The position numbers and the translations under genes are program-made. A DNA stretch of 6,634 bases, taken from the NCBI GenBank assembly GCA_013349735.1, contig DUZC01000202.1, positions 1 to 6,634 of the forward strand, in the 5' to 3' direction. Numbering within the stretch: the stretch's first letter is position 1; the number at the start of each line of letters is the position of its first letter. The DNA comes from Rhodospirillaceae bacterium. Its GTDB lineage: Bacteria > Pseudomonadota > Alphaproteobacteria > Rhodospirillales > Magnetospirillaceae. Below the pieces are notes generated by a model, which did not search any database, was not told the origin of the DNA, and saw nothing but the letters and a program-made list of their open reading frames with translations. Shown here piece after piece: positions 1-6,593 of the stretch.

Positions 1-153
1 AACCCGGAGATTCAACCAAAGATGAGTCCCGAGCAAAACTTTATGCCCGGGGTTTTGCCCCTGTTACCCCGAGCGGCGCTTGAGCATTGAAAAATCGGAG
101 ATTTTTCGTTCGCACAGGGGACCTGGAGTGCTTCAGCTTGAAACTGAAGCACT
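1..153. other. Non-coding left end with nested inverted repeats
   Basis: I support no gene here. All three plus-strand frames are open for a short stretch from the left edge, with stops at 88-90, 81-83 and 155-157, but none can be recognised as the tail of a gene. The stretch is rich in dyad symmetry. CCCCTGT at 58-64 is the exact reverse complement of ACAGGGG at 114-120, and these enclose a perfect 8-base-pair hairpin at 89-107. A second hairpin with an 11-base-pair stem follows at 126-154. Such layered palindromes fit a repeated extragenic element or a structured transcript end. Whether copies exist elsewhere in the genome cannot be seen from this window. Confidence 0.5.
89..107. repeat. 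AT-rich perfect hairpin
   Basis: GAAAAATC (89-96) and GATTTTTC (100-107) are exact reverse complements around a 3-base loop (GGA on the plus strand). Neither side is followed by a clean T run, so it is at best a weak intrinsic terminator. It sits inside the longer pairing 58-64 with 114-120 and is more likely one arm of a larger structured element. Confidence 0.5.
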
Positions 154-154
154 C
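126..154. repeat. 11-bp-stem hairpin at end of small gene
   Basis: GAGTGCTTCAG (126-136) pairs perfectly with CTGAAGCACTC (144-154) around a 7-base loop. On the minus strand the hairpin begins at the last base of the stop codon of the small gene at 154-426, the usual place for a terminator or an mRNA-end stabiliser. The minus strand then reads CAGGTCCCC rather than a T run, so classical Rho-independent termination is not supported. A protein-binding palindrome or an extragenic repeat are alternatives. Confidence 0.5.
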
Positions 155-426
155 TAAGCGATCGTATCACCCGGGCCGGTAAAGGCGGTGATGTCATGGG
201 TCGGCCAGGACAGAGCCACCGGCCAACCGTGGCAACCGGGTTGCTCGCGGCCAAGGGGCCAGCGGTTGGTGATCAAAGGGATCAGCCGGCTGATGGCCTT
301 TTTGTTTTTGGCTTTACGCCGATCGAGCAAGGAGCCCTTCTTTTTTTTTCCGGAAGGGCTGGCCGGGAGTACAAAGGCGAAGTCGCCGCAGGACAGCAAA
401 TCAAGCGCGCTAAAATTGTCTTTCAT
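154..426 (-). CDS. Small hypothetical protein, last gene of the pst-pho cluster
   Basis: I do not recognise this 90-residue protein. Reasons to accept it as a gene are a strong Shine-Dalgarno sequence (GGAGG at 435-439, 8 bases before the ATG), same-strand position 97 bases after phoB, and a G or C third base in roughly 70 percent of codons by hand count. Residues 1-21 are mildly hydrophobic. Around residues 27-43 there is a strongly basic patch with KKKK and KAKNKK. The C-terminal half has tryptophans and Gly/Pro but no clear membrane helix or catalytic motif. Cys13 and Cys64 are the only cysteines. The lysine patch is encoded over a run of nine A residues (341-349), so polymerase slippage or a sequencing indel would change the C-terminus. 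It could be a Pho-regulon accessory protein, but that rests on position only. Confidence 0.5.
   Translation of the reverse strand: MKDNFSALDLLSCGDFAFVLPASPSGKKKKGSLLDRRKAKNKKAISRLIPLITNRWPLGREQPGCHGWPVALSWPTHDITAFTGPGDTIA
333..360. repeat. Inverted repeat flanking a 9-A homopolymer inside the small gene
   Basis: AGCCCTTC (333-340) and GAAGGGCT (353-360) are perfect 8-base complements. The 12-base loop contains T9 on the plus strand, which is A9 in the minus-strand transcript. The run encodes lysines of the small hypothetical protein. The homopolymer is a plausible slippage site and an error-prone place for sequencing. Confidence 0.5.
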
Positions 427-433
427 CGTTTGA

Positions 434-439
434 TCCTCC
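434..439 (-). promoter_or_regulatory. Strong ribosome binding site for the small gene
   Basis: The minus strand reads GGAGGA, with the GGAGG core at 435-439 and 8 bases to the ATG at 426. It is among the best Shine-Dalgarno matches in the window and is the main reason to treat the 90-codon frame as translated. Confidence 0.65.
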
Positions 440-496
440 AGACCCTTTGTCCGGCCTATTTTAAGCGCAGGGTGCTGGCGGTTTTGTGGCAGAACG

Positions 497-514
497 ATGA
501 ATCTTCCGTGACAG
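497..514 (-). promoter_or_regulatory. Possible weak PhoB box between phoB and the small gene
   Basis: The minus strand reads CTGTCACGGAAGATTCAT: a perfect CTGTCAC half-site, a 4-base spacer, then GATTCAT, which keeps only the last four bases of the CTGTCAT consensus. The 11-base phasing is correct for PhoB. No good -10 hexamer lies about ten bases downstream. TAAAAT at 458-463 is a possible -10 but lies too far away for a standard class II PhoB promoter. This is a candidate only. Confidence 0.25.
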
Positions 515-522
515 TCGGGCGG

Positions 523-1245
523 CTAATTAACGATCGGTTCCTTATTGTCCAGAGCATAGCCGGCGGCTCGGACAGTGCGGATCAGATCGGCCTCGCCATC
601 AGTGGTATTCAGGGCTTTACGCAAACGGCGAATATGGACATCGACGGTACGCGGTTCCACATAGATATCCCGTCCCCAGACCGCGTTCAGCAATTCCTCA
701 CGCGAAAAAACCGAACCCGGATTTTGCAGAAAAAACTGCAGCAGACGAAATTCAGTCGGCCCGAGATGGATGCTGCGGTCCTGGCGGGTGACGCGATGCG
801 CCGTCAGGTCCATGACGATATCGGCAAAGGTTAAAACACCCTTGCTTTGAGCCGGTCGCGCCCGGCGCAGCAGGGCCCGGACCCGCGCCAACAGTTCGGG
901 CAGGGAAAAGGGCTTGGTCAAATAGTCGTCAGCGCCAATGTTCAAACCCCGGATTTTGTCGGCTTCCTCGCCACGGGCGGTTACCATAATCACCGGCAGG
1001 TCCCGGGTTTTTGGCTTGCGGCGGATTTGTCGGCAGACTTCAATCCCCGACATAATTGGCAGCATCCAATCGAGCAGCACCAGATCAGGACTGCGTTCAG
1101 CCAAAATCGTCATGGCTTCTTCGCCGTCCATCGCTTCACAGACCCGGTAGCCTTCTTTTTCCAGATTGTAGCGGAGCATGGTTACCAGAGGCGCTTCATC
1201 TTCGACCACCAGAACCAGCGGTTTGGCGGGGGTGTCCCGTTCCAT
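523..1245 (-). CDS. phoB: Phosphate regulon response regulator PhoB
   Basis: PhoB is an OmpR/PhoB-family transcription factor. When phosphorylated by PhoR it binds PhoB boxes and recruits RNA polymerase to phosphate-starvation genes. The 240-residue product has an N-terminal receiver domain (about 10-125) with acidic pocket Glu15-Asp16, phospho-acceptor Asp59 in LLDWMLP, switch Thr89 in VTAR and Lys111 in LTKPF. A C-terminal winged-helix domain (about 137-235) contains the recognition segment RTVDVHIRRLRKAL. Length and layout are normal for the family. I chose the ATG at 1245 because GAGG at 1253-1256 lies 7 bases upstream and this ATG shares its A with the phoU stop (TGATG), suggesting translational coupling. 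A GTG three bases earlier is the alternative. Lying downstream of the PhoB-box promoter at the right edge, it probably activates its own transcription. Confidence 0.95.
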   Translation of the reverse strand: MERDTPAKPLVLVVEDEAPLVTMLRYNLEKEGYRVCEAMDGEEAMTILAERSPDLVLLDWMLPIMSGIEVCRQIRRKPKTRDLPVIMVTARGEEADKIRGLNIGADDYLTKPFSLPELLARVRALLRRARPAQSKGVLTFADIVMDLTAHRVTRQDRSIHLGPTEFRLLQFFLQNPGSVFSREELLNAVWGRDIYVEPRTVDVHIRRLRKALNTTDGEADLIRTVRAAGYALDNKEPIVN

Positions 1246-1964
1246 CACACATCCTCACCTTGATCGCGGGGACCGGGCAGGACCGATTCTCCCTTGGGGC
1301 GCGCCTGACGGATCGCCGTTCCTGTCGCCAGAAAATGGATGGTTTCAGCAATGTTTGTGGCGTGATCGCCGATGCGTTCGATATTTTTGGCAATGAACAT
1401 CAGGTGAATGCAAGGGGTAATATTCCTTGGATCCTCCATCATATAGGTAATCAATTCACGGAAGAGGCCGGTGTACATATCGTCTACTTCTTCGTCCTGC
1501 TTCCAGACGGCCAAGGCTTTCTCGATGTTCTGATCGACATAGGCGTCGAGGATTTCTTTGACGATTTCCTGAACCAATCGGCCAAGACGGGGTACGACGG
1601 CCGTCGGTTGGACCGGGGGCAACTGGTTCAGGATCAGGGTGCGCTTCGCGACATTGGTGGCGTAATCCGCAATCCGCTCAAGGTCGCCCGAGGCTTTCAG
1701 GGCACCGACGATACACCGCAAATCATGGGCCACCGGTTGACGGAGTGCCAGCAGGCGAACCGTGAAACTGTGGATCTCCTGCTCCATCTCATCGACCTTA
1801 TGGTCGGCGGCGATGACTTTGCCGGCCAGGTCGCTGTCGCGGCGGACCAACGCGGTGAGCGCCCCGTCCAGCTGTGCTTCGGCCAGGCCACCCATGCGGG
1901 CGATCAAATTATTCAGATGTCCCAGCTCTTCATCATAAGAGCGCACGGTATGTTCCGGGGTCAT
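1245..1964 (-). CDS. phoU: Phosphate signalling protein PhoU
   Basis: PhoU is a cytoplasmic, mostly helical protein that links the Pst transporter to the PhoR kinase, keeps the regulon off when phosphate is plentiful and limits uptake. The 239-residue product shows the expected two tandem PhoU domains. Each carries the family's metal-site signature, ERIADYATNVAKR at about 96-108 and ERIGDHATNIAE at about 196-207. The C-terminal tail after about residue 215 is charged and probably disordered. I chose the ATG at 1964 because AGGAAGAG (1970-1977) precedes it with good spacing. A frame-compatible TTG at 1988 overlaps the pstB stop but would add residues the family does not need. The gene lies 16 bases after pstB and its stop overlaps the phoB start. 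Confidence 0.95.
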   Translation of the reverse strand: MTPEHTVRSYDEELGHLNNLIARMGGLAEAQLDGALTALVRRDSDLAGKVIAADHKVDEMEQEIHSFTVRLLALRQPVAHDLRCIVGALKASGDLERIADYATNVAKRTLILNQLPPVQPTAVVPRLGRLVQEIVKEILDAYVDQNIEKALAVWKQDEEVDDMYTGLFRELITYMMEDPRNITPCIHLMFIAKNIERIGDHATNIAETIHFLATGTAIRQARPKGESVLPGPRDQGEDV

Positions 1965-1980
1965 GAAAGCTCTTCCTGGT

Positions 1981-2772
1981 TCAGCCAAACCGGCCGGTGA
2001 TATAGCCCTGGGTCAATTTGTGACTGGGATTGGTGAAAATACTTTCGGTATCTCCCACTTCGATCAATTCGCCCAGATGAAAAAAGGCCGTTCGCTGCGA
2101 TACCCGCGCGGCTTGTTGCATCGAATGGGTGACGATGACGATCGTAAAGTTTTCGCGCAGTTCGTCGATCAGTTCCTCGACCTTGGCGGTGGCGATTGGA
2201 TCCAAGGCCGAACAGGGTTCGTCCATCAAAATGACCTCTGGACTGACAGCGATTGCCCGCGCAATGCACAGACGCTGCTGCTGGCCGCCGGAAAGACCGG
2301 TTCCCGGTTCTTCCAGCCGGTCTTTGACTTCTTCAAACAATCCGGCCCGTTTGAGACTGGTCACGACGATCTCTTCGATCTCACCCGCCGTATTGGCCAA
2401 GCCATGAATGCGCGGGCCATAGGCGACATTGTCAAAGATGGATTTGGGAAAGGGATTGGGTTTTTGAAAGACCATGCCGACGCGGGCGCGCAATTGCACG
2501 ACATCCAGGTTGCGGTCATAGATATCCTGGCGATCAAGGACAATCGAGCCGGTTACTTTGGCGCCATCAATCAGATCATTCATGCGGTTGATGCAGCGCA
2601 GAAAGGTCGATTTGCCACAGCCGGAAGGCCCGATCAAGGCCGTCACCTCATTGATGCGGATATCCAGATCAACCGTCTTCAGCGCATGTTTCTCGCCATA
2701 ATAGACATTGACGTCCCGGGCAGCGACCTTGGTATGCCCATTGCTTTGAGTCCGTTCAGCCCCTGGATCCAT
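1981..2772 (-). CDS. pstB: Phosphate ABC transporter ATP-binding protein PstB
   Basis: PstB is the cytoplasmic ATPase that powers high-affinity phosphate import through PstC and PstA. The 263-residue product contains every ABC motif: Walker A GPSGCGKST (48-56), Q-loop Gln103 in FQKPNPFP, signature LSGGQQQR (160-167), Walker B ILMDEP (181-186) with catalytic Glu185, D-loop SALD (188-191) and switch His216 in VTHS. FQKPNPFPKSI followed by DNVAYG is typical of PstB among ABC ATPases. I chose the ATG at 2772, two bases after the pstA stop, with GGTGG as a weak Shine-Dalgarno sequence. A GTG at 2781 overlapping the pstA stop would add three residues and has no better site. The spacing implies co-translation with pstA. 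Confidence 0.96.
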   Translation of the reverse strand: MDPGAERTQSNGHTKVAARDVNVYYGEKHALKTVDLDIRINEVTALIGPSGCGKSTFLRCINRMNDLIDGAKVTGSIVLDRQDIYDRNLDVVQLRARVGMVFQKPNPFPKSIFDNVAYGPRIHGLANTAGEIEEIVVTSLKRAGLFEEVKDRLEEPGTGLSGGQQQRLCIARAIAVSPEVILMDEPCSALDPIATAKVEELIDELRENFTIVIVTHSMQQAARVSQRTAFFHLGELIEVGDTESIFTNPSHKLTQGYITGRFG

Positions 2773-2774
2773 AT

Positions 2775-4076
2775 CTACCACCGACGTTCATAGCGTTTAC
2801 GTAAAAATATAGCGGTGGCATTCATCACCGCCAGAAAGCAGAGCAACACCAGAATTGCGGCCGAGGTGCGCTCGACAAAGGCCCTTTCCGGGCTCGCCGC
2901 CCACAGATAAATCTGCACCGGAAGCGCGGTGGACGGGTCGAGCGGTGTCGCCGGAATATTGACGACAAAGGCCACCATGCCAATCATCAGAAGCGGTGCC
3001 GACTCGCCGACGGCGCGGGCCATGCCGATGATGGTGCCGGTCAGAATGCCGGGCATGGCCAGCGGCAGAACGTGATGGGTTACCATTTGCAGCCGGGATG
3101 CACCAAGGCCCAGTGCGGCTTCCCGGATCCAAGGCGGCACGGCCTTCAGGGCGACGCGGGCGGCGATGATGATGGTCGGCAGGGACACCAGGGTCAGGGC
3201 CAAACCGCCGACCAAGGGCGCCGAACGGGGCAAGCCGAAAACGTTAAGGAAAATTTCCAGCCCCAACAGACCAAAGACGATGGACGGAACGGCGGCAAGA
3301 TTGTTGATATTGACCTCGATGATGTCGGTCCAGCGGTTCTTGACGGCAAACTCTTCAAGGTAAACCGCTGCCGCAACCCCCAACGGGAAAGACAGCGCCA
3401 AGGTCACCAGCAGCGAATAGAACGAGCCGACCACGGCCCCCCATAAGCCCGCCAGTTCCGGTTGCCGGGAATCCCCTTGGGTAAACAGCCATTTGTTGAA
3501 TTTTGCCGCAAGCAGCCCCTGACCCGTCAGATGATCAATACGCGCCAGTTCGCGGGCATTGAACTGGCCGCCCAATTCCGTGTTGCGCGACATATGGCCC
3601 TTGAGCAATTGGTCGACCGGCGCCGCGACCGGCAACCAGACAGGGCGCGTGGTGCCAATCAGCGCGGGGTCGTTCATGACCATCTTGCGCAATTCCAGTT
3701 CCGCGCCCTGGCTTATAAGATGGATCAGTTCGCGACGGCTGGCGCGGTCGGTATCCTCGGGAAAAAGGCTTCCCAGCGCCGTGCGGATCAGCGCCTGATA
3801 GTCGGCGCCGGCGATGGCGGCCGGATCACGAAGGCCTTCGGAATCTATGACGGCGGGTTCGAAGGTAATGTTCAGCTGGATCTCGTTTTGGAAAAAGGCG
3901 CTGGAGCCTTTGCCAATGATGCTGGTCAGCAAAGTGACCAGAAAGAGCAGCGCCAGACCGATGGCCACCACCCCATAGGCGCGGAACCGGCGTTCGGCGG
4001 CATAGCGTTGTTTCAGCCGCGCTTGCACCCGATCGGCGGTGGCGGATCGGCTCAATTGTTGCACGAGATCACTCAT
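2775..4076 (-). CDS. pstA: Phosphate ABC transporter permease PstA (long form)
   Basis: PstA forms, with PstC, the inner-membrane phosphate channel. At 433 residues it is much longer than the roughly 300-residue enterobacterial protein. A basic cytoplasmic N-terminus (1-32) leads to one helix (about 33-54) and then a large, probably periplasmic segment (about 55-210). This matches the extra N-terminal domain (DUF3333 type) common in alphaproteobacterial PstA. The core permease domain has helices near 214-240, 258-280, 286-310, 340-370 and 403-425. Its EAA loop, which docks on PstB, is at about 319-345 (REAALGLGASRLQ, then LPLAMPG). The ATG at 4076 overlaps the pstC stop by 8 bases (ATGAGTGA), so translation is probably coupled. 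Confidence 0.95.
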   Translation of the reverse strand: MSDLVQQLSRSATADRVQARLKQRYAAERRFRAYGVVAIGLALLFLVTLLTSIIGKGSSAFFQNEIQLNITFEPAVIDSEGLRDPAAIAGADYQALIRTALGSLFPEDTDRASRRELIHLISQGAELELRKMVMNDPALIGTTRPVWLPVAAPVDQLLKGHMSRNTELGGQFNARELARIDHLTGQGLLAAKFNKWLFTQGDSRQPELAGLWGAVVGSFYSLLVTLALSFPLGVAAAVYLEEFAVKNRWTDIIEVNINNLAAVPSIVFGLLGLEIFLNVFGLPRSAPLVGGLALTLVSLPTIIIAARVALKAVPPWIREAALGLGASRLQMVTHHVLPLAMPGILTGTIIGMARAVGESAPLLMIGMVAFVVNIPATPLDPSTALPVQIYLWAASPERAFVERTSAAILVLLCFLAVMNATAIFLRKRYERRW

Positions 4077-5451
4077 ATCTTTCTCGATATTTCCGGACCA
4101 CTTTCAGCGCCACGACATTCAGCGCCAGGGTTACGACAAACAGCACCAGCCCCAGGGCAAAGGCCGACAGGGTCTTGGGGCTGTCGAACTCCTGATCGCC
4201 GACCAGGAGGGTTACCACCTGAACCGTGACGGTGGTTACCGATGCAAAGGGATTGGCAGTTAAATGCGCCGATAAGCCGGCCGCCATCACCACAATCATA
4301 GTCTCCCCGATGGCTCGGGAAACCGCCAGCAGGATTCCGCCGACGATTCCGGGCAAAGCGGCAGGAAGAACCACCTGCCGGATCGTTTCCGACCGGGTGG
4401 CGCCAAGGCCGTAGGCACCGTGACGGAGCGCATCGGGAACGTCGCAGATGACGTCGTCGGACAAGGAAGAAATGAAAGGGATGATCATGACCCCCATGAC
4501 GATTCCGGTGGCCAGCGCGCTTTCCGACGACACCGAAAAATGCAGCTGGTTGCCCAGGTCCCGCAGGAAGGGGGCCACCGTAACCACCGCGAAAAAGCCA
4601 TAAACCACGGTCGGAATGCCGGCCAGAACCTCGATCAGCGGCTTTGCCACCGCACGAAAGCGCGGATTGGCATATTCCGCCATATAAATGGCCGAGAGCA
4701 GACCGGTGGGGACCGCCACCACCATGGCGATCAGACTGATCAACAAAGTCCCGGCAAACAAGGGCACGGCACCAAAAGCGCCGGAAGAACCGACTTGATC
4801 CGTCCGCATGGCCATTTGCGGGCTCCAGGACAGACCAAAAAGAAAGTCGCTTACCGGGACCATGCTGAAAAAGCGTAAGGATTCAAATAGCAGCGAAAGG
4901 ACGATGCCAATGGTGGTAAAAATGGCCAGTGTTGAGCTTACGAAAAGGAAGAAAAGAATCGCCTGTTCAACACGATTTCTGGCGCGCAAAGCTGGGCGAA
5001 TCCGACCCAATGCAAAGCGTCCACCAAAAATGCCGGCCGTCAGAACCAGCACGGCCATGGCGGCAAAACCAATTTGGTGCAGATCGCGGTAATGTTCGGC
5101 GGCGGCCCGGGCTTCCGGGCTGGAGGCGAAGCGGTAGTCACCGGATGCCGCCAGTTGGCGCATTTCATTGGTGATCAGGGAGAGCCGGGCCAGAGGCAAT
5201 TGCCGCACGGTTTCCGGCAAGCTGTTCAGTACCAGCGCTTGCAAAGCCATCGGCTCGATGATGATCCAGACGGCAACCAGCAGAAATGCCGGCAGGGCAC
5301 ACCAGAGCGCAACATAAGAGCCATAATAAGTTGGAAGAGAATGCAGAACTCCGGGCCTTCCACCGGACAGCCGCAAGGCGCGGCCTTTGCCCAACTGGTA
5401 CAGAATGGCCGAAAGGGCCAGCAATGTCGCCAAAAGGGTTATAAAAGGCAT
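4069..5451 (-). CDS. pstC: Phosphate ABC transporter permease PstC (long form)
   Basis: PstC is the second membrane subunit of the PstSCAB importer. The 460-residue product exceeds the roughly 320-residue E. coli protein because of an N-terminal extension: helices at about 3-20 and 46-66, then a mostly soluble segment up to about 125, as in alphaproteobacterial PstC (DUF3708 type). Further helices lie near 127-145, 162-186, 230-256, 275-296, 312-329, 366-391 and 428-450. The EAA loop for PstB contact is at about 341-369 (GAYGLGATRSETIRQ, then LPAALPG). I prefer the ATG at 5451, which places a hydrophobic helix right at the N-terminus, with AAGAAG as a weak ribosome site. A TTG at 5475 lies inside the T run of the upstream hairpin, only 3 bases from GGGGAGG, and is less likely. 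The gene follows that hairpin, so its expression may be below that of pstS. Confidence 0.94.
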   Translation of the reverse strand: MPFITLLATLLALSAILYQLGKGRALRLSGGRPGVLHSLPTYYGSYVALWCALPAFLLVAVWIIIEPMALQALVLNSLPETVRQLPLARLSLITNEMRQLAASGDYRFASSPEARAAAEHYRDLHQIGFAAMAVLVLTAGIFGGRFALGRIRPALRARNRVEQAILFFLFVSSTLAIFTTIGIVLSLLFESLRFFSMVPVSDFLFGLSWSPQMAMRTDQVGSSGAFGAVPLFAGTLLISLIAMVVAVPTGLLSAIYMAEYANPRFRAVAKPLIEVLAGIPTVVYGFFAVVTVAPFLRDLGNQLHFSVSSESALATGIVMGVMIIPFISSLSDDVICDVPDALRHGAYGLGATRSETIRQVVLPAALPGIVGGILLAVSRAIGETMIVVMAAGLSAHLTANPFASVTTVTVQVVTLLVGDQEFDSPKTLSAFALGLVLFVVTLALNVVALKVVRKYRERYE

Positions 5452-5473
5452 AATCGCAAAACTTCTTTCGAGC

Positions 5474-5505
5474 AAAAACCTCCCCGGCTCGGAAGCCGGG
5501 GAGGT
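5474..5505 (-). terminator. Intrinsic terminator/attenuator between pstS and pstC
   Basis: On the minus strand an 11-base-pair stem, CCTCCCCGGCT (5504-5494) with AGCCGGGGAGG (5489-5479), closes a TCCG loop and runs straight into TTTTT (5478-5474). An A-T pair can extend the stem to 12. The hairpin begins 9 bases after the pstS stop codon. It has the form of a strong Rho-independent terminator, yet the downstream pstCAB-phoU-phoB genes show no clear promoter of their own. Partial read-through is therefore the likely function, giving far more pstS than permease mRNA. The stem should also protect the pstS transcript 3' end. Confidence 0.85.
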
Positions 5506-5513
5506 GGATGTAA

Positions 5514-6533
5514 CTAAAGCTTCAGATTAACCAGTTCTTTGGCCTTGGCCGCTTCGCTTTTACGCTGGGCGTCCGGCAAGGCGATCAGACCTTTTTCGGC
5601 AAGGTAACCCTCTTTGCTCCAGGCCTTTTCGGCGGTGAATTCGGCAATGAACTCCTTGATGCCAGGAATGACGCCGAGATGCGCCTTCTTGACGTAAAAG
5701 AACAAAGGCCGGGAAACCGGATATTTGCCGCTGGCGATATTGTCATAGCTGGCAACCTGACCGTCAACGGTCGCCGCTTTGATCTTGTCGCCATTCTGGT
5801 CAAGATAGCTGAAGGTCAGAACGCCCACCGCATGCGGCTGGGAAACCATTTTCTGTAGAATGACGGTGTAGTTTTCCGAGACTTCCACATAGGCGCCGTC
5901 TTCCCGGATGGATTGGCAGGCCTTTTTCTTCTCGTCGCCCGCTAAAGCGGCAACTTCCGGCTGCTTCTCGCAGGCGGGATCCATCACCAGTTCAACATAG
6001 GCGTCGCGGGTGCCATGGTTGGATGCTGGGCCAAAAACGACAATCTCTTCAGACGGCAGAGACGGGTCGATATCGCTCCACTTATTATAGGGATTGGGCA
6101 CCAGCTTGCCATCCTTCGGCACGTTTTTGGCGGTGGCTTTATAAATCTGCTCGCGGGTCAGCGCAAAGGTCGGTCCGGCTTTGGCATTGACGATGACGAT
6201 CCCGTCAAAGCCGATCACCACCTCGGCGATATCCTTGACGCCATTGGCGGCGCAATTCTCGACTTCCGAGGCTTTAATGCGCCGCGAAGAATTGGTGATG
6301 TCTGGCGTATTTTCATCGACCCCGGCGCAAAACAGCTTGAGGCCGCCGCCCGAGCCCGTGCTTTCAACGATGGGTGCCTTGAAACCTGAGGTCTTGCCGA
6401 ATTGTTCAGCGACCGCCGTGGCAAAGGGATAAACCGTTGAGGAACCAACCACGCGGATCTGATCGCGGGCATAGGCTTGGCCGCCAAAGGCGATGGTCGC
6501 CACCAGCACAGCGGCGAGGGTCTTACGGGTCAT
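5514..6533 (-). CDS. pstS: Periplasmic phosphate-binding protein PstS
   Basis: PstS captures inorganic phosphate in the periplasm and delivers it to the PstC-PstA channel. The 339-residue product starts with a signal peptide (about 1-22: basic TRK, hydrophobic core, AYA just before the predicted cut). There is no lipobox cysteine, so it should be soluble. Phosphate-binding segments of the family are visible: GSSTVYPF (30-37), STGSGGG (58-64), SSRR (82-85), FDG (109-111) and NHGTRD (172-177). Four cysteines (69, 94, 188, 206) could form two disulfides. I chose the ATG at 6533 because it gives a proper signal peptide and has GGAGG at 6538-6542, though only 4 bases away. An in-frame ATG at 6572 would add 13 residues ahead of the signal peptide. 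It is the first gene of the operon, behind a PhoB box. Confidence 0.95.
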   Translation of the reverse strand: MTRKTLAAVLVATIAFGGQAYARDQIRVVGSSTVYPFATAVAEQFGKTSGFKAPIVESTGSGGGLKLFCAGVDENTPDITNSSRRIKASEVENCAANGVKDIAEVVIGFDGIVIVNAKAGPTFALTREQIYKATAKNVPKDGKLVPNPYNKWSDIDPSLPSEEIVVFGPASNHGTRDAYVELVMDPACEKQPEVAALAGDEKKKACQSIREDGAYVEVSENYTVILQKMVSQPHAVGVLTFSYLDQNGDKIKAATVDGQVASYDNIASGKYPVSRPLFFYVKKAHLGVIPGIKEFIAEFTAEKAWSKEGYLAEKGLIALPDAQRKSEAAKAKELVNLKL

Positions 6534-6537
6534 GAGG

Positions 6538-6542
6538 CCTCC
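6538..6542 (-). promoter_or_regulatory. Ribosome binding site deciding the pstS start
   Basis: The minus strand reads GGAGGCCTC directly before the ATG at 6533. The core is strong but the spacing is short. The earlier ATG at 6572 has GAAGGA at better spacing, but it would bury the signal peptide behind 13 extra residues and would leave only a short leader after the predicted promoter. Confidence 0.55.
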
Positions 6543-6593
6543 AAAAGAAACAAACGGATTGACGGCCGTCATGCTGCCAATCCTTCGCGGCGG

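Noticed and set aside
1..90. Plus-strand open frame running in from the left edge, stop at 88-90
   Set aside because: Only 29 codons are visible with no recognisable motif, and the other plus-strand frames are also open here, so coding cannot be claimed.
12..254. 80-codon minus-strand frame overlapping the small gene and the left palindromes
   Set aside because: It has no convincing ribosome site, runs through the hairpins and overlaps the better-supported frame at 154-426. It is probably a by-product of the repeat element.
1056..2000. 314-codon plus-strand open frame across phoU and phoB
   Set aside because: It lies antisense to two clearly identified genes, and its translation shows no family motif. 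GC-rich codon use commonly leaves such antisense frames open.
1963..2793. 276-codon plus-strand open frame across pstB
   Set aside because: It is antisense to a complete PstB with all ABC motifs, and its translation shows no recognisable protein features.
3462..4229. 255-codon plus-strand open frame over pstA and pstC
   Set aside because: It is antisense to both permease genes, and its translation shows no family motif.
5449..5475. TTG at 5475 as the pstC start
   Set aside because: It lies in the T run of the terminator with only 3 bases to GGGGAGG. The ATG at 5451 gives the expected N-terminal helix.
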